Assembly: GCA_036506495.1 (NCBI GenBank)
Contig: DASXRQ010000199.1
Span: 1 to 64,000, forward strand
Source: DASXRC01 sp036506495
GTDB taxonomy: Bacteria > Actinomycetota > Actinomycetes > Mycobacteriales > Micromonosporaceae
DNA: 64,000 bases
Direction of reading: 5' to 3'
In this document: positions 17,788 to 25,689 of the stretch, piece after piece
Numbering within the stretch: the first letter of the stretch is position 1
Layout: the number at the start of each line of letters is the position of its first letter
The notes under the pieces: generated by a model
The model's database searches: none
What the model was told of the DNA's origin: nothing
Seen by the model: only the letters and a program-made list of their open reading frames with translations
Position numbers and translations under genes: made by a program

Positions 17788-19280
17788 CTAACCGTGGCCG
17801 GTGTGGTGGTGGATGTGGCCCGCGCGCTGCCCCGGTTCGACCACAACGAACTGCCCCATCATGCCGAGGTCCTCGTGGAAGAGCAGGTGGCAATGGAACA
17901 TGTATGGCATCGCCGGGTCCGCGTAGGTGGGAACCGCGTGATGATCCGGATGGTCTGTCCGCCGGCGAGGAACACCGTGTCCTTCCACCCGCGTAGTTCC
18001 GGCGGCGGCGCGTGACCGTCGACGCTGAGCACCTGGAATTGCACGCCATGCACGTGGAAGTTGTGCGGGGTCCCGCCCTCGCCGATGATCTTCCAGAGCT
18101 CGGTTGAGCCTGCCTCGACGGTGGCATCGACCCGGTCCACGTCCATCGACCGTCCGTTGATGAGCGGTGCGTTCAGCCGGAACGTGCGGGTCCTCGTGGC
18201 CGACGCCGGCTGGATCGGTTCGATTGTCGCCAGCGTGCTGGGGATCGCCCGTGACGCGGCGAGGTCGGCGGCAGCGCGCAGCTGCAGCACGTCGAATGAG
18301 TCCCGGCCACCGTTCATCCGGCCGCCCATGAAGCCGGCGCCAAGCCTCGGTGGGAAACTGCGCAGAGCGACACGCTCCCCGGGACGCAGCTCGACGACGA
18401 TCTCTGCCCGCTCCGCGGGCGACAGCCGGATCCGCTTGGTGTGATACGGCGCCGGCAGCAGGCCGCCGTCGGTCCCGACGAGTGTGAAGGCACGGTCGTC
18501 GGCGAGGCCGAAGTCGTACGTGCGGGCCGTAGACGCGTTCAGCAGCCGGAGCCGGACCCGCTGGGTGGTGACGTCGAAATACGGCCCGACGGTGCCGTTG
18601 ACCAGCAAGGTGTCGCCCAGGATGCCGATGCCGCTCTGGCCGCGCTCCCAGCTGAACTGGCCGTCACTCCTGAAGTTGCGGTCCTGCACGATCACCGGAA
18701 GGTCGTCAATGCCGTAGGTCCGCGGCAACGCCTTGGTCGACGCAGAATCGTCGTCGAGTATGAACATGCCGGCCAGCCCGCGGTAGACGTGCGTTTCGGT
18801 CTGGCCGTGCGGGTGCGGGTGGTACCAGAGCGTGGCGGCGGGCTGGTCGATCGTCCAAGTGGGGGACCACGTCGCGTGCGGCCCGATCGTCTGGTGTGGG
18901 CCGCCGTCCATTCGGGCTGGTAGGTGCATCCCGTGCCAGTGCACGGTCGTCGGCTCGTCCAAAGCGTTGGTGACATGGACGACGACCCGCTCGCCGCGGG
19001 TGGCACGCAGCGTCGGCCCAAGGTAGTCGCCGTCGTATCCCCAGGTATGCGTGGGACCGCCCTGCCCGAAGTCACGCTCGCCGGCCTGGGCGCGCAGGTC
19101 GAAGAACCGCCGACCCTCACCGTCCACGTGGGACGGCGCCAGCGGCGGAATCCACAGTGGACGTGAGAAGTCGACCTTCCCGACCGTATTGACGGTTCCG
19201 GAGCATCCGGAGATCGCGAGCAGGCTGCCGGCCAGCAGAGACAACGCGAGCGGAGCCGCGAGGAGGTGGTGGCGCCTCAT
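17788..19280 (-). pseudogene. Multicopper oxidase lipoprotein, frameshifted before the last copper motif
   Basis: The N terminus is a lipoprotein signal (LLAISGC lipobox near residue 26). Copper ligands appear in HWHGMHLP, WYHPHPHG and HNFHVHGVQF, as in CotA/bilirubin-oxidase-type enzymes. After TIRIITRF near 17935 the frame is lost. The correct end, with the type 1 copper motif HCHLLFHEDLGMM and a His-rich tail (HIHHHTGHG), is encoded in another frame down to 17788. One G on the plus strand is missing at about 17929-17931. Without it the T1 copper site cannot form. The start codon overlaps the stop of the response regulator (ATGA). Product would be exported and oxidise Cu(I), Mn or phenolics; which one is not known. 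Confidence 0.87.
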
Positions 19281-19897
19281 GGCAACCTCCCCTGCTTCGC
19301 GAGCAGGCGCAGCTGGTCCACGGTCGCCGATAGGTAAGCCGTGACGGCGTCAACGGGAACGCTCAGCTCGTGCGCGATCTCGTCGCGGGTGAGCCCGCGC
19401 GCGAGCCCGCGCAGCACGCGCCGCTGTACCGGACTGAGCCCGTGCGTCGCGGCGCCGGTCTCCGCCGCGAGTGGTGTACCGAAGGTGGCCAGCAAGAAAC
19501 CGGCCAGGCGGGGCGGGACCACCACGTCGCCAGCGTGCACGGCGAGGATGGCCCGGGTGAGCCCGGTTGCGGGTGCCGCCTTCCTGACATGCCCGCGCGC
19601 GCCGGCCCGCATGGCGTCCATGACCTCGTACGCGGTCTCGGTGACCGACATGGCAAGGAACTGGACATTCGGATCTAGCGCGTGGACAGTTCCGATGAGC
19701 GCCGCGCCGCCATGGACAAATACGTCCAGCAGAACGACGTCCGGCCGCGCTCGGAGGATCTCGTCGGCCGCGGCGTCTGCCGTACCGGCCTCTCCCACGA
19801 GGTCGAACGCGCGGCTGAGCTCGGTCCGAAGGCTGGCCCGGTACGCGTGGTGGTGGTCCACCAGAAACAGCCGGACGGAGAGAACGGGAGCGGTCAC
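19277..19897 (-). CDS. LuxR/NarL-type response regulator with altered acidic pocket
   Basis: 206 residues from a GTG at 19897 that has GGAGGG six nt upstream; ATG codons further up (19930, 19957) are possible but lack a good ribosome site. The receiver starts VRLFLVDHHHAYRASL, where the usual DD or DE metal-binding pair is DH. The phospho-acceptor Asp in DVVLLDVF and the Lys in HVRKAAP are kept. A LuxR helix-turn-helix follows (LSPVQRRVLRGLARGLTRDE then IAHELSVPVDAVTAYL). No histidine kinase is adjacent. It is translationally coupled to the multicopper oxidase and probably controls it or copper/envelope stress. Confidence 0.82.
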   Translation of the reverse strand: MTAPVLSVRLFLVDHHHAYRASLRTELSRAFDLVGEAGTADAAADEILRARPDVVLLDVFVHGGAALIGTVHALDPNVQFLAMSVTETAYEVMDAMRAGARGHVRKAAPATGLTRAILAVHAGDVVVPPRLAGFLLATFGTPLAAETGAATHGLSPVQRRVLRGLARGLTRDEIAHELSVPVDAVTAYLSATVDQLRLLAKQGRLP

Positions 19898-20150
19898 GGC
19901 GCGCCCTCCAGAGGAGTCGGGGTTGGACATTCGCAAGACGCTAGAAAGCCGCGGCATCCAGCCGAAACGCCCCGCGGGGTGACCGTTGGGTCCCCTGTGG
20001 TGGTAGCCGGTCTGTCCCCGCGGCAGGACGCAGGGATCACCCTGCGGCGCGTGTTGACCGGCCAGAGATCCCGCTTAACGTCGTTGGCCGACGTGGGCCT
20101 GGTGCCGGACAGCCGGTGGTGCGCCAGGCACAGCTACCGAGGGAGAGACC

Positions 20151-20398
20151 GTGAAGACATTTGGGCTTGCTGTCCTGGCATGCTCGCCGGGCTGGTCATC
20201 GGCCTGATCCTGACCGAGGTCATGGTCGCCGTGACCGTGCCGAAGCCCAGCGAAGTAGCCGACTCACCATCGATGGCAGTTCTGCTCGGACTCGCGCCGC
20301 CAGCGCTCGCCGTGGCGGGTGCCGTGGCGACCCCGCTCATCGCCCGCCGAATGCGGGTCCGGGAGTACTCGCAGGCGAACCCATCGGGGCGCGACTGA
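20151..20398 (+). pseudogene. Small two-helix membrane protein, apparently frameshifted
   Basis: A GTG at 20151 with GAGGGAGAG upstream begins VKTFGLAVL, a typical start of small actinobacterial membrane proteins. The frame stops soon after, but from 20180 the next frame continues MLAGLVIGLILTEVMV, a loop, a second helix (LGLAPPALAVAGAVATPL) and a basic tail (RRMRVREYSQ) ending at 20398. Adding one G to the GG at 20177-20178 joins the parts into an 82-residue protein. Function unknown. Confidence 0.55.
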
Positions 20399-20449
20399 CA
20401 GCGGTCGCCACCCTGTGGCCGAGGCGCCGAACGTCGTTCTGACCGGACT

Positions 20450-20497
20450 GCCCACGAGCCCGGCTCTTCCGCCAGTGGACGGGCCGGGCTCGTGGGC
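20450..20497. terminator. Bidirectional terminator hairpin
   Basis: GCCCACGAGCCCGGC (20450-20464) is perfectly complementary to 20483-20497 across an 18-nt loop. It lies between the convergent small membrane protein gene and the MMPL remnant. Confidence 0.75.
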
Positions 20498-20502
20498 TGA
20501 AG

Positions 20503-20885
20503 TCAGTTGTTGTGCTCGAGGGCGACGCGGGGCAGCCGTCGGACCAGGCCGGCCGGCAGCCACCATGCGCGGCCGCCGAGCAGCTGCATCACGGCGGGTA
20601 GGAGAAGGCACCGGATGACCGCGGCATCGACGAGCACGGCGATCGCGAGACCCAGCCCGAACTGTTGCAGCACCCGACCGGGGTCGAGCGCGGCCTGCGA
20701 GTCCGTGCCGGGCAGCGAGAAGTCATTGTGGTACGCCGCACCGACCGCCCGGCCGGCGACCGTTACCCCGACCAGATCGCGACCCAGGCGGCCACCGCCC
20801 ACCAGCGGCGGTGGTGGGCCAAGCCGGCCAATCGCTCGAACGCGGTGGTGCGCGGTTGGACGATGGTCTGCACGGTATCCGCCAT
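20503..20885 (-). pseudogene. MMPL transporter remnant with large internal deletion and a frameshift
   Basis: The 5' part encodes a normal MMPL N terminus (TTAFERLAGLAHHRRWWAVA near residue 13) and, after a one-base gap near 20774, YHNDFSLPGTDSQAALD, the first extracytoplasmic segment. The frame then jumps directly to RVLQQFGLGLAIAVLVDAAV and LLPAVMQLLGGRAWWLP, which belong to the last helix and C terminus of the family. About 600 residues in between are missing. This cannot be a sequencing artefact of one base; it is a real deletion allele. The gene is not functional. Confidence 0.85.
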
Positions 20886-20975
20886 GGCGGCGCGCCTCCT
20901 CCAGGTGCTGGTCATGCGAATCCGCGCCGACGTTAGGAGCGCCCGCCGCTCGGCCGGGACGCGCTGCGGGATGAT

Positions 20976-21005
20976 CACGGCGTACCCCTGAGGGGGTACG
21001 CCGTG
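20976..21005. promoter_or_regulatory. Perfect 13-bp inverted repeat between MMPL remnant and histidine kinase
   Basis: CACGGCGTACCCC (20976-20988) and GGGGTACGCCGTG (20993-21005) flank TGAG. It lies 53 bp upstream of the kinase gene in a divergent promoter region. It could be the operator of the two-component system that follows, or of a lost TetR-type regulator of the MMPL gene. Confidence 0.5.
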
Positions 21006-21057
21006 TACCACCGCCGGGCGTGTCGGCGGTCGGACACGGCGGTCTACGATCAAGGCC

Positions 21058-22260
21058 ATGACCAGACGGAACCTGACGGTTGACGTCGTGGTTGCCCTCT
21101 TGGCGTACGGCCTGACCCTCGCGATGCTCCGCGGTGGAGGTTTCGGCGATACCACCGCCGGCGCCCGGGCGCTGGACCTGGTCGGCGTGTTACTCGCGGC
21201 GGGCTCCGCGCTTCCGCTGGCGGCGCGGCGACTGTTCCCGCTGTCGGCGTACGCGGTCGCCTGCGTGTCCAGCCTTGCGCTCTACGTCCTGCACTATCCG
21301 CTCGATGTGCCGTTCGGTCCCACGATCGCGGTCTACTCCGTCGCATATGCCTATGGCGGCGACCCCAGGCCAGCCCGGCGCCTTGTCGCGCTCGTGGCGG
21401 CCAACCTGTTCGTCCCCGCCACCGGCGCGGCATACGTCGTCAGTGGCGAGGCGCTAGGGAAGCTCCTGCCGGAGATGCTGTTCTGGATCGTGCTGTTCGT
21501 CGGGATATGGCTCGCCGGGGATCGGGCCCGCCTACGCCGGGAACAGCTGGGGGAGCTGGAGCAGCGGGCGACGCGGACTCAACGTGAGGCCGACCGCGAG
21601 CGGCGGCTGGCCGCCGCGGAGGAACGCACCCGCATCGCCCGCGAATTGCACGACTCGGCGGGCCACGCGATCAACGTGATCCTCGTTCAGGCTGGCGCTG
21701 CGCGGCTGCTGCAGCAGCGCGACCCCGAGCGGTCCCGGCGCGCGATCACCACCATCGAGGGGGTGGCCCGGGAGACCATCGGCGAGATCGACCGCCTGGT
21801 GCGTGCGCTCAGGGAGGACGACGGCGCGTCCCCACCGATCCCCACCGATCCGGCCGCGCTGGAGGAGCTCGTCGATCGGCACCGCGCCGGCGGGCTGACG
21901 ATCGACTTGCGCGTCGACGGCCGACGCCGGCCGCTGCCGGCCAGCGTGTCCTGGGCCGCGTACCGCATCCTGCAGGAGGCCCTCACCAACGTCGCGCGCC
22001 ACGGTGACGGCCACGCGAGCGTGGCCGTCGGCTATCAGCCGAACGCCGTAGAGATCACGGTGACGAACCCGACAGCGGCCAGCAGATACACGCCCGGCGG
22101 CACGCACGGCATCGTCGGCATGCGGGAACGGGCGGCGTTGCTCGGCGGAAGGCTGGAGGCCGAGGCGCACGCCGGGCTTTTCCGTCTGTACGCGTGGCTG
22201 CCGGACGACCACCGCGCCGAGGAGACATCCGCGGACGTCGCGAATGGGGCCGCCGTGTGA
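21058..22260 (+). CDS. NarL-type sensor histidine kinase
   Basis: 400 residues. About four or five membrane helices fill residues 1-150, then a coiled region rich in Arg and Glu, a HisKA_3 dimerisation domain with the phospho-acceptor in ARELHDSAGHAINV near residue 198, and an HATPase domain (EALTNVARHG near 305, GIVGMRERAALLGG near 350). The first part resembles DUF7134-type actinobacterial sensors with no obvious ligand site. The stop overlaps the partner response regulator start (GTGA). The signal is unknown; CorA downstream is a possible but unproven target. Confidence 0.93.
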   Translation: MTRRNLTVDVVVALLAYGLTLAMLRGGGFGDTTAGARALDLVGVLLAAGSALPLAARRLFPLSAYAVACVSSLALYVLHYPLDVPFGPTIAVYSVAYAYGGDPRPARRLVALVAANLFVPATGAAYVVSGEALGKLLPEMLFWIVLFVGIWLAGDRARLRREQLGELEQRATRTQREADRERRLAAAEERTRIARELHDSAGHAINVILVQAGAARLLQQRDPERSRRAITTIEGVARETIGEIDRLVRALREDDGASPPIPTDPAALEELVDRHRAGGLTIDLRVDGRRRPLPASVSWAAYRILQEALTNVARHGDGHASVAVGYQPNAVEITVTNPTAASRYTPGGTHGIVGMRERAALLGGRLEAEAHAGLFRLYAWLPDDHRAEETSADVANGAAV

Positions 22261-22982
22261 GGCCACCGGTCCGCGTGCTCATCGCCGACGACGACGACCT
22301 CATGCGGGCCGGGCTTCGCGCGGTGCTCGCGAGCGATGACGGGATCGCGGTCGCCGGGGAGGCCGCCGACGGGCACGAGGCGGTCCGGCAGGTCCGCGCG
22401 ACGCGACCCGACGTCGTGCTCATGGACGTTCGGATGCCGGACCTCGACGGGATCGCCGCCACCCGGCAGATCGTTGAGGCCGTTCCCACTGCGCGAATCC
22501 TGATGCTGACGACGTTTGAGGACGACGACTACGTCTTCGGAGCGCTCAGCGCCGGTGCATCCGGTTTCCTGCTCAAACGCACCCAACCCGAACAGCTCAT
22601 CGCCGCGATCCACGTCATCGCCGCCGGCGAGTCGCTGTTGTCCCCCTCGGTCACGCGCACGGTGATCGACCGGATGGCCCGGCAGCCGCAGACCGACCCG
22701 GGCGCCCGCCGCCGGCTACGCGAGCTGACCCCGCGCGAGCGCGAGATCCTGCAGCACGTCGCGCGTGGGCTGTCCAATCAGGAGATCGCCGAGACGGTCT
22801 TCGTAGAAGAGTCCACGGTCAAGACCCACATGAAGCGGATCCTCGCCAAGCTCGGCCTCCGCGACCGGGTCCAAGCCGTCATCCTCGGCTACGAAACCGG
22901 TCTCGTACGCCCGGGGGAGTCGGCGGCCGGCCGACGGGCGGGCGCCGCGCCCGATTCGGTCCACAGGGCACACCGCGCCTGA
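22257..22982 (+). CDS. LuxR-family response regulator, partner of the upstream kinase
   Basis: 241 residues. The receiver has the acidic cluster ADDDDLMRAGLRAVL, the phospho-acceptor Asp in VVLMDVRMPDLDG and Lys in FLLKRTQP. The LuxR output domain reads LTPREREILQHVARGLSNQE followed by IAETVFVEESTVKTHMKRIL. It has a normal active site, in contrast to the other regulator at 19277. The GTG start at 22257 lies inside the kinase stop and ensures coupled synthesis. Confidence 0.95.
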   Translation: MRPPVRVLIADDDDLMRAGLRAVLASDDGIAVAGEAADGHEAVRQVRATRPDVVLMDVRMPDLDGIAATRQIVEAVPTARILMLTTFEDDDYVFGALSAGASGFLLKRTQPEQLIAAIHVIAAGESLLSPSVTRTVIDRMARQPQTDPGARRRLRELTPREREILQHVARGLSNQEIAETVFVEESTVKTHMKRILAKLGLRDRVQAVILGYETGLVRPGESAAGRRAGAAPDSVHRAHRA

Positions 22983-23085
22983 CCGCACGCCCCGCCGCCT
23001 TTCCCGCCCTGGGACTCGACGGGCCGTGCCATCCGGTGCGACGTTGGACCCGGAGCGGGCAGCCAGTGGCAGGGAGGGGTCGGCG

Positions 23086-24069
23086 ATGGACGTTCGGCTG
23101 GTGACTTCGCAGGGAGTCGAACAGCACCGGGTCGAGGACCTGAAGAGCCTGCTCGACCGGGACGACGGCCTGGTGTGGGTCGACATCCCGGTGTGCGACG
23201 AGGCGGCCGCGCGCGTGCTGTCCGACGTGTTCGGCTTCCATCCGCTGGCGGTACGCGACTGCGTGGAGCGCAACCGGGTCCCAAAGGTGCACGTGTACGG
23301 CGACCATGTCCTGGTCGTCCTGCACGCCCCGGAGCTGGGTGGAGCGGGTCACGTGCACTTCGTCGAGCTGGACCAGTTCATCGGGCGGCGATACCTCGTC
23401 ACCGTCCACGGGCCTATCAACCCCGCGCTCAGTCAGCAGGCGGCGATGCGCGAGTCCGATGCCGTCCTGCGACGGTTGCAGGTTGGGCGACTGCGCCCGG
23501 AGACCGCCTTCGAGCTGTCCTATGCGATCGTCTCCGCGCTCGCGCGTCGGCAGGAGGAGTTCGTTGAGCTTCAGACCCGCCAGGTCTGGCAGCTGGAACA
23601 GCGGGTCACCAGTGGGCACCTCGGCGACCCCGAGCAGTTCCTCGAGGAGATGTTCCAGGCGCGCCATGGGTTGATCGCCGTGCGGACGATGGGCGCGCTG
23701 AGCCGCGAGATCTACGGCCGCCTGGCGGCGATGCGCCGTCCGGTGACGGCGGAGGCGAAGCACCTGCTCGACGACCTGGTGGACCAGTTCGACCGCGTGT
23801 ACGCCGTGGCGGATGGGCAGAAGGAGTACCTGCAAGGCGTGATCGAGTTCTACCGCACGCGCAGCGACACCAAGATGACCATCGCGGCCGAACGCCTGGC
23901 CGTCATCGCGGTCATCACGCTCCCGGTGACGGCGTTGTCGTCGGTGTACGGTATGAACATCATCGTCAACAACCGCACCGACTTCCCTCATCTGGCGGTC
24001 GTGCTGACCATCATGGCGATCATGTCCGCCACGTTGCTGACCTGGGCGAAGCGACAGGGCTGGTGGTAG
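23086..24069 (+). CDS. corA: CorA-type magnesium/cobalt transporter
   Basis: 327 residues. A soluble N-terminal domain is followed by a long helix region and two C-terminal membrane helices with the signature YGMN (SSVYGMNIIVNNRTDFPH near residue 290). CorA forms pentamers that conduct Mg2+ and related divalent ions. The loop lacks the classical MPEL sequence. The ATG at 23086 follows GGGAGGGG. It stands 104 bp behind the response regulator and may be on its own promoter. Confidence 0.93.
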   Translation: MDVRLVTSQGVEQHRVEDLKSLLDRDDGLVWVDIPVCDEAAARVLSDVFGFHPLAVRDCVERNRVPKVHVYGDHVLVVLHAPELGGAGHVHFVELDQFIGRRYLVTVHGPINPALSQQAAMRESDAVLRRLQVGRLRPETAFELSYAIVSALARRQEEFVELQTRQVWQLEQRVTSGHLGDPEQFLEEMFQARHGLIAVRTMGALSREIYGRLAAMRRPVTAEAKHLLDDLVDQFDRVYAVADGQKEYLQGVIEFYRTRSDTKMTIAAERLAVIAVITLPVTALSSVYGMNIIVNNRTDFPHLAVVLTIMAIMSATLLTWAKRQGWW

Positions 24070-24132
24070 AGGTCCGACCGGCTGAACCAGCGCGGTCAGC
24101 GGTGCGTATCAAGTTGTCGAGAGGTGGTGCAG

Positions 24133-24270
24133 ATGCCGAGCCAGATCATGACCACACGGCGGTGGCTCTGGGTGATCGTGGCGCTCGTGGCGATCGCGGC
24201 GATCGTCGTTGCGGTGTTCGCTTTGAACGGTGGCGGAGGCGGCAGCGGCGGCGGACCCGCAGGCTACTAG
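24133..24270 (+). CDS. One-helix membrane peptide with Gly-rich tail (45 residues)
   Basis: The frame from ATG at 24133 to TAG at 24268-24270 encodes a short polar start (MPSQIMTTRRW), a hydrophobic helix of about 22 residues (LWVIVALVAIAAIVVAVFAL) and a flexible tail (NGGGGGSGGGPAGY). A GAGGTGG ribosome site lies nine nt upstream. This is a common type of small actinobacterial membrane peptide with unknown role. It follows corA by 63 bp. Confidence 0.55.
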   Translation: MPSQIMTTRRWLWVIVALVAIAAIVVAVFALNGGGGGSGGGPAGY

Positions 24271-24364
24271 TCCGCGGAGCCGGGCCGACGGTTGGGCGCA
24301 TCGGAGAATGCGACCACCGGCCCAATCACGGGATGTGTGTGCGACAAATACGCTTCGCTTCCTA

Positions 24365-24401
24365 GGGATGCGCGTCGCCCAAAAGACTGAGCGCGCATCC
24401 C
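24365..24401. terminator. Hairpin downstream of corA and the small membrane peptide
   Basis: GGGATGCGCG (24365-24374) pairs perfectly with CGCGCATCCC (24392-24401) over a 17-nt loop. It probably ends the corA transcript and insulates the biosynthetic operon. Confidence 0.55.
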
Positions 24402-24930
24402 CCGATCGTCGCGTACGGCTCGGTCTAACGTCGTGCCCCGGGCCCAGTGTTACCACGCTGGGCGGTCGCCGCAGAATTGTTCAGCTCTGCCCCATCGGTG
24501 TCCCGGCCACTCATCATCCAGCGGTCGCCAATAATCCCCGAACATTTGATCGGCAACGTCAATTCTCAATGAAATCCGTGGATGAATCGCTTGGCCGCAA
24601 AATGGTCGGGCCAGCATTTCTCCCGCGCGAGCGGCGGGAGCGAACATGAATCAGGCCGGACCAGCCTAGAGGCGGCGAAGCACGGGTTTCGGCCGGTCGC
24701 GCGCGGTCGGGGGACCATTACGATCCGGAGTAAGCATCACATACAGCCTATATACAACTTAGGTGTCTAATCGCTAATTGCGGGCAAACGCCGCCCCATT
24801 GCAGCGCTATTTGCACTGCCTGTCCGGTACCCCTTCCATTCGAAGCTGCAATATGCTTAATCTCTGTCTGTCCCCCCGAGGTCGCGCCGGACGACGAACC
24901 GCGTGCGCTTTCCAGAGCCGTGGAGCTGGC
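24402..24930. promoter_or_regulatory. 529-bp leader of the biosynthetic operon, no convincing gene
   Basis: This stretch is visibly richer in A+T than its surroundings, above all 24720-24860, as expected for a promoter region. Short open frames occur on both strands (for example 24582-24770), but they lack codon bias and ribosome sites. The transcription start of the operon at 24931 is probably here. I could not fix a -10/-35 pair with confidence; a TATATA stretch lies near 24751. Confidence 0.4.
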
Positions 24931-25689
24931 ATGAGCGGTGCTTTGGTCAATGGCACCGATCGCTGGTTCGCCACATTGCCCGCGCGCTCGGAGGCGGTTG
25001 CCGTGCTCCTGTGTCTGCCGTACGCGGGCGCCGGGGCGAGCGCCTACCACGGCTGGCGGCGGGCGTACCCGACGGAGATCGAACTCCAGCCGCTGCAGCT
25101 GCCGGGACGCGAGAACCGGATCTCGGAGCCGCACCGGATCGACCCGGACGAGGTGGCCGAGGCGGCGGCCGGGCGGATCGACGGGCGGTACGCGATCTAC
25201 GGGCACAGCATGGGCGCGAGGCTCGGCTTCGAGGTGATCCGCTCCCTGCGCCGGCTCGGCGCTCCGCTGCCGGTGCGGTTCTATGTCGGCGCCTGCCGAC
25301 CGCCCGACGAAACCGAACCACTGGTGCGGCTCGCCCGGCTGCCGGAGGTCGAGTTCGTCCGGCGGCTGCGCGAGCTGGGCGGGTCGCTCGCCGAGGCGCT
25401 GGAGGTCCCCGAGCTGCGCGACCTCGTGCTGCCGACGCTGCGCGCCGACTTCGCGTGGATCGATTCCTATCGGTACCGCGCCGAACCGCCCCTGCCGATG
25501 CCCATCGTCGGCTTCGCCGGTGGCGCCGACGCGGCTGCACCACCGGACACCATGGCCGGCTGGCGCCGGCATACCGTCGCGGGCTTCCGGCTGCGGGTAC
25601 TACCGGGTGATCACTTCTTTGTGCACAGCCGGGCGGCGGAGGTCGCGGCGACGATCAGCGAGGATCTCCTTCGCGGGGATGCGTCGTGA
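24931..25689 (+). CDS. Type II (editing) thioesterase
   Basis: 252 residues of the GrsT/SrfAD type. The N terminus has LLCLPYAGAGASAYHGWR, the nucleophile lies in YGHSMGARLG near residue 93, the acid in FAGGADAAAPP near 195 and the His in LPGDHFFVHS near 227. These enzymes remove wrong or stalled acyl groups from carrier proteins. The ATG at 24931 has GGAG upstream. An in-frame extension to 24778 lies in the A+T-rich leader and is unlikely. It is the first gene of the operon and its stop overlaps the next start (GTGA). Confidence 0.92.
   Translation: MSGALVNGTDRWFATLPARSEAVAVLLCLPYAGAGASAYHGWRRAYPTEIELQPLQLPGRENRISEPHRIDPDEVAEAAAGRIDGRYAIYGHSMGARLGFEVIRSLRRLGAPLPVRFYVGACRPPDETEPLVRLARLPEVEFVRRLRELGGSLAEALEVPELRDLVLPTLRADFAWIDSYRYRAEPPLPMPIVGFAGGADAAAPPDTMAGWRRHTVAGFRLRVLPGDHFFVHSRAAEVAATISEDLLRGDAS

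Noticed and set aside
20151..20205. 18-residue peptide from the GTG at 20151 as an independent small gene
   Set aside because: It ends abruptly inside a hydrophobic segment whose continuation is in the next frame, so a frameshifted membrane protein is the better reading.
24582..24770. 62-residue open frame upstream of the LanB-like gene as a possible RiPP precursor or PEARL scaffold peptide
   Set aside because: No ribosome site, weak third-position G+C and no leader/core pattern. The region looks like A+T-rich promoter DNA.
24778..24930. N-terminal extension of the type II thioesterase
   Set aside because: It runs through A+T-rich leader sequence with no family similarity; GGAG before 24931 fits the shorter form.
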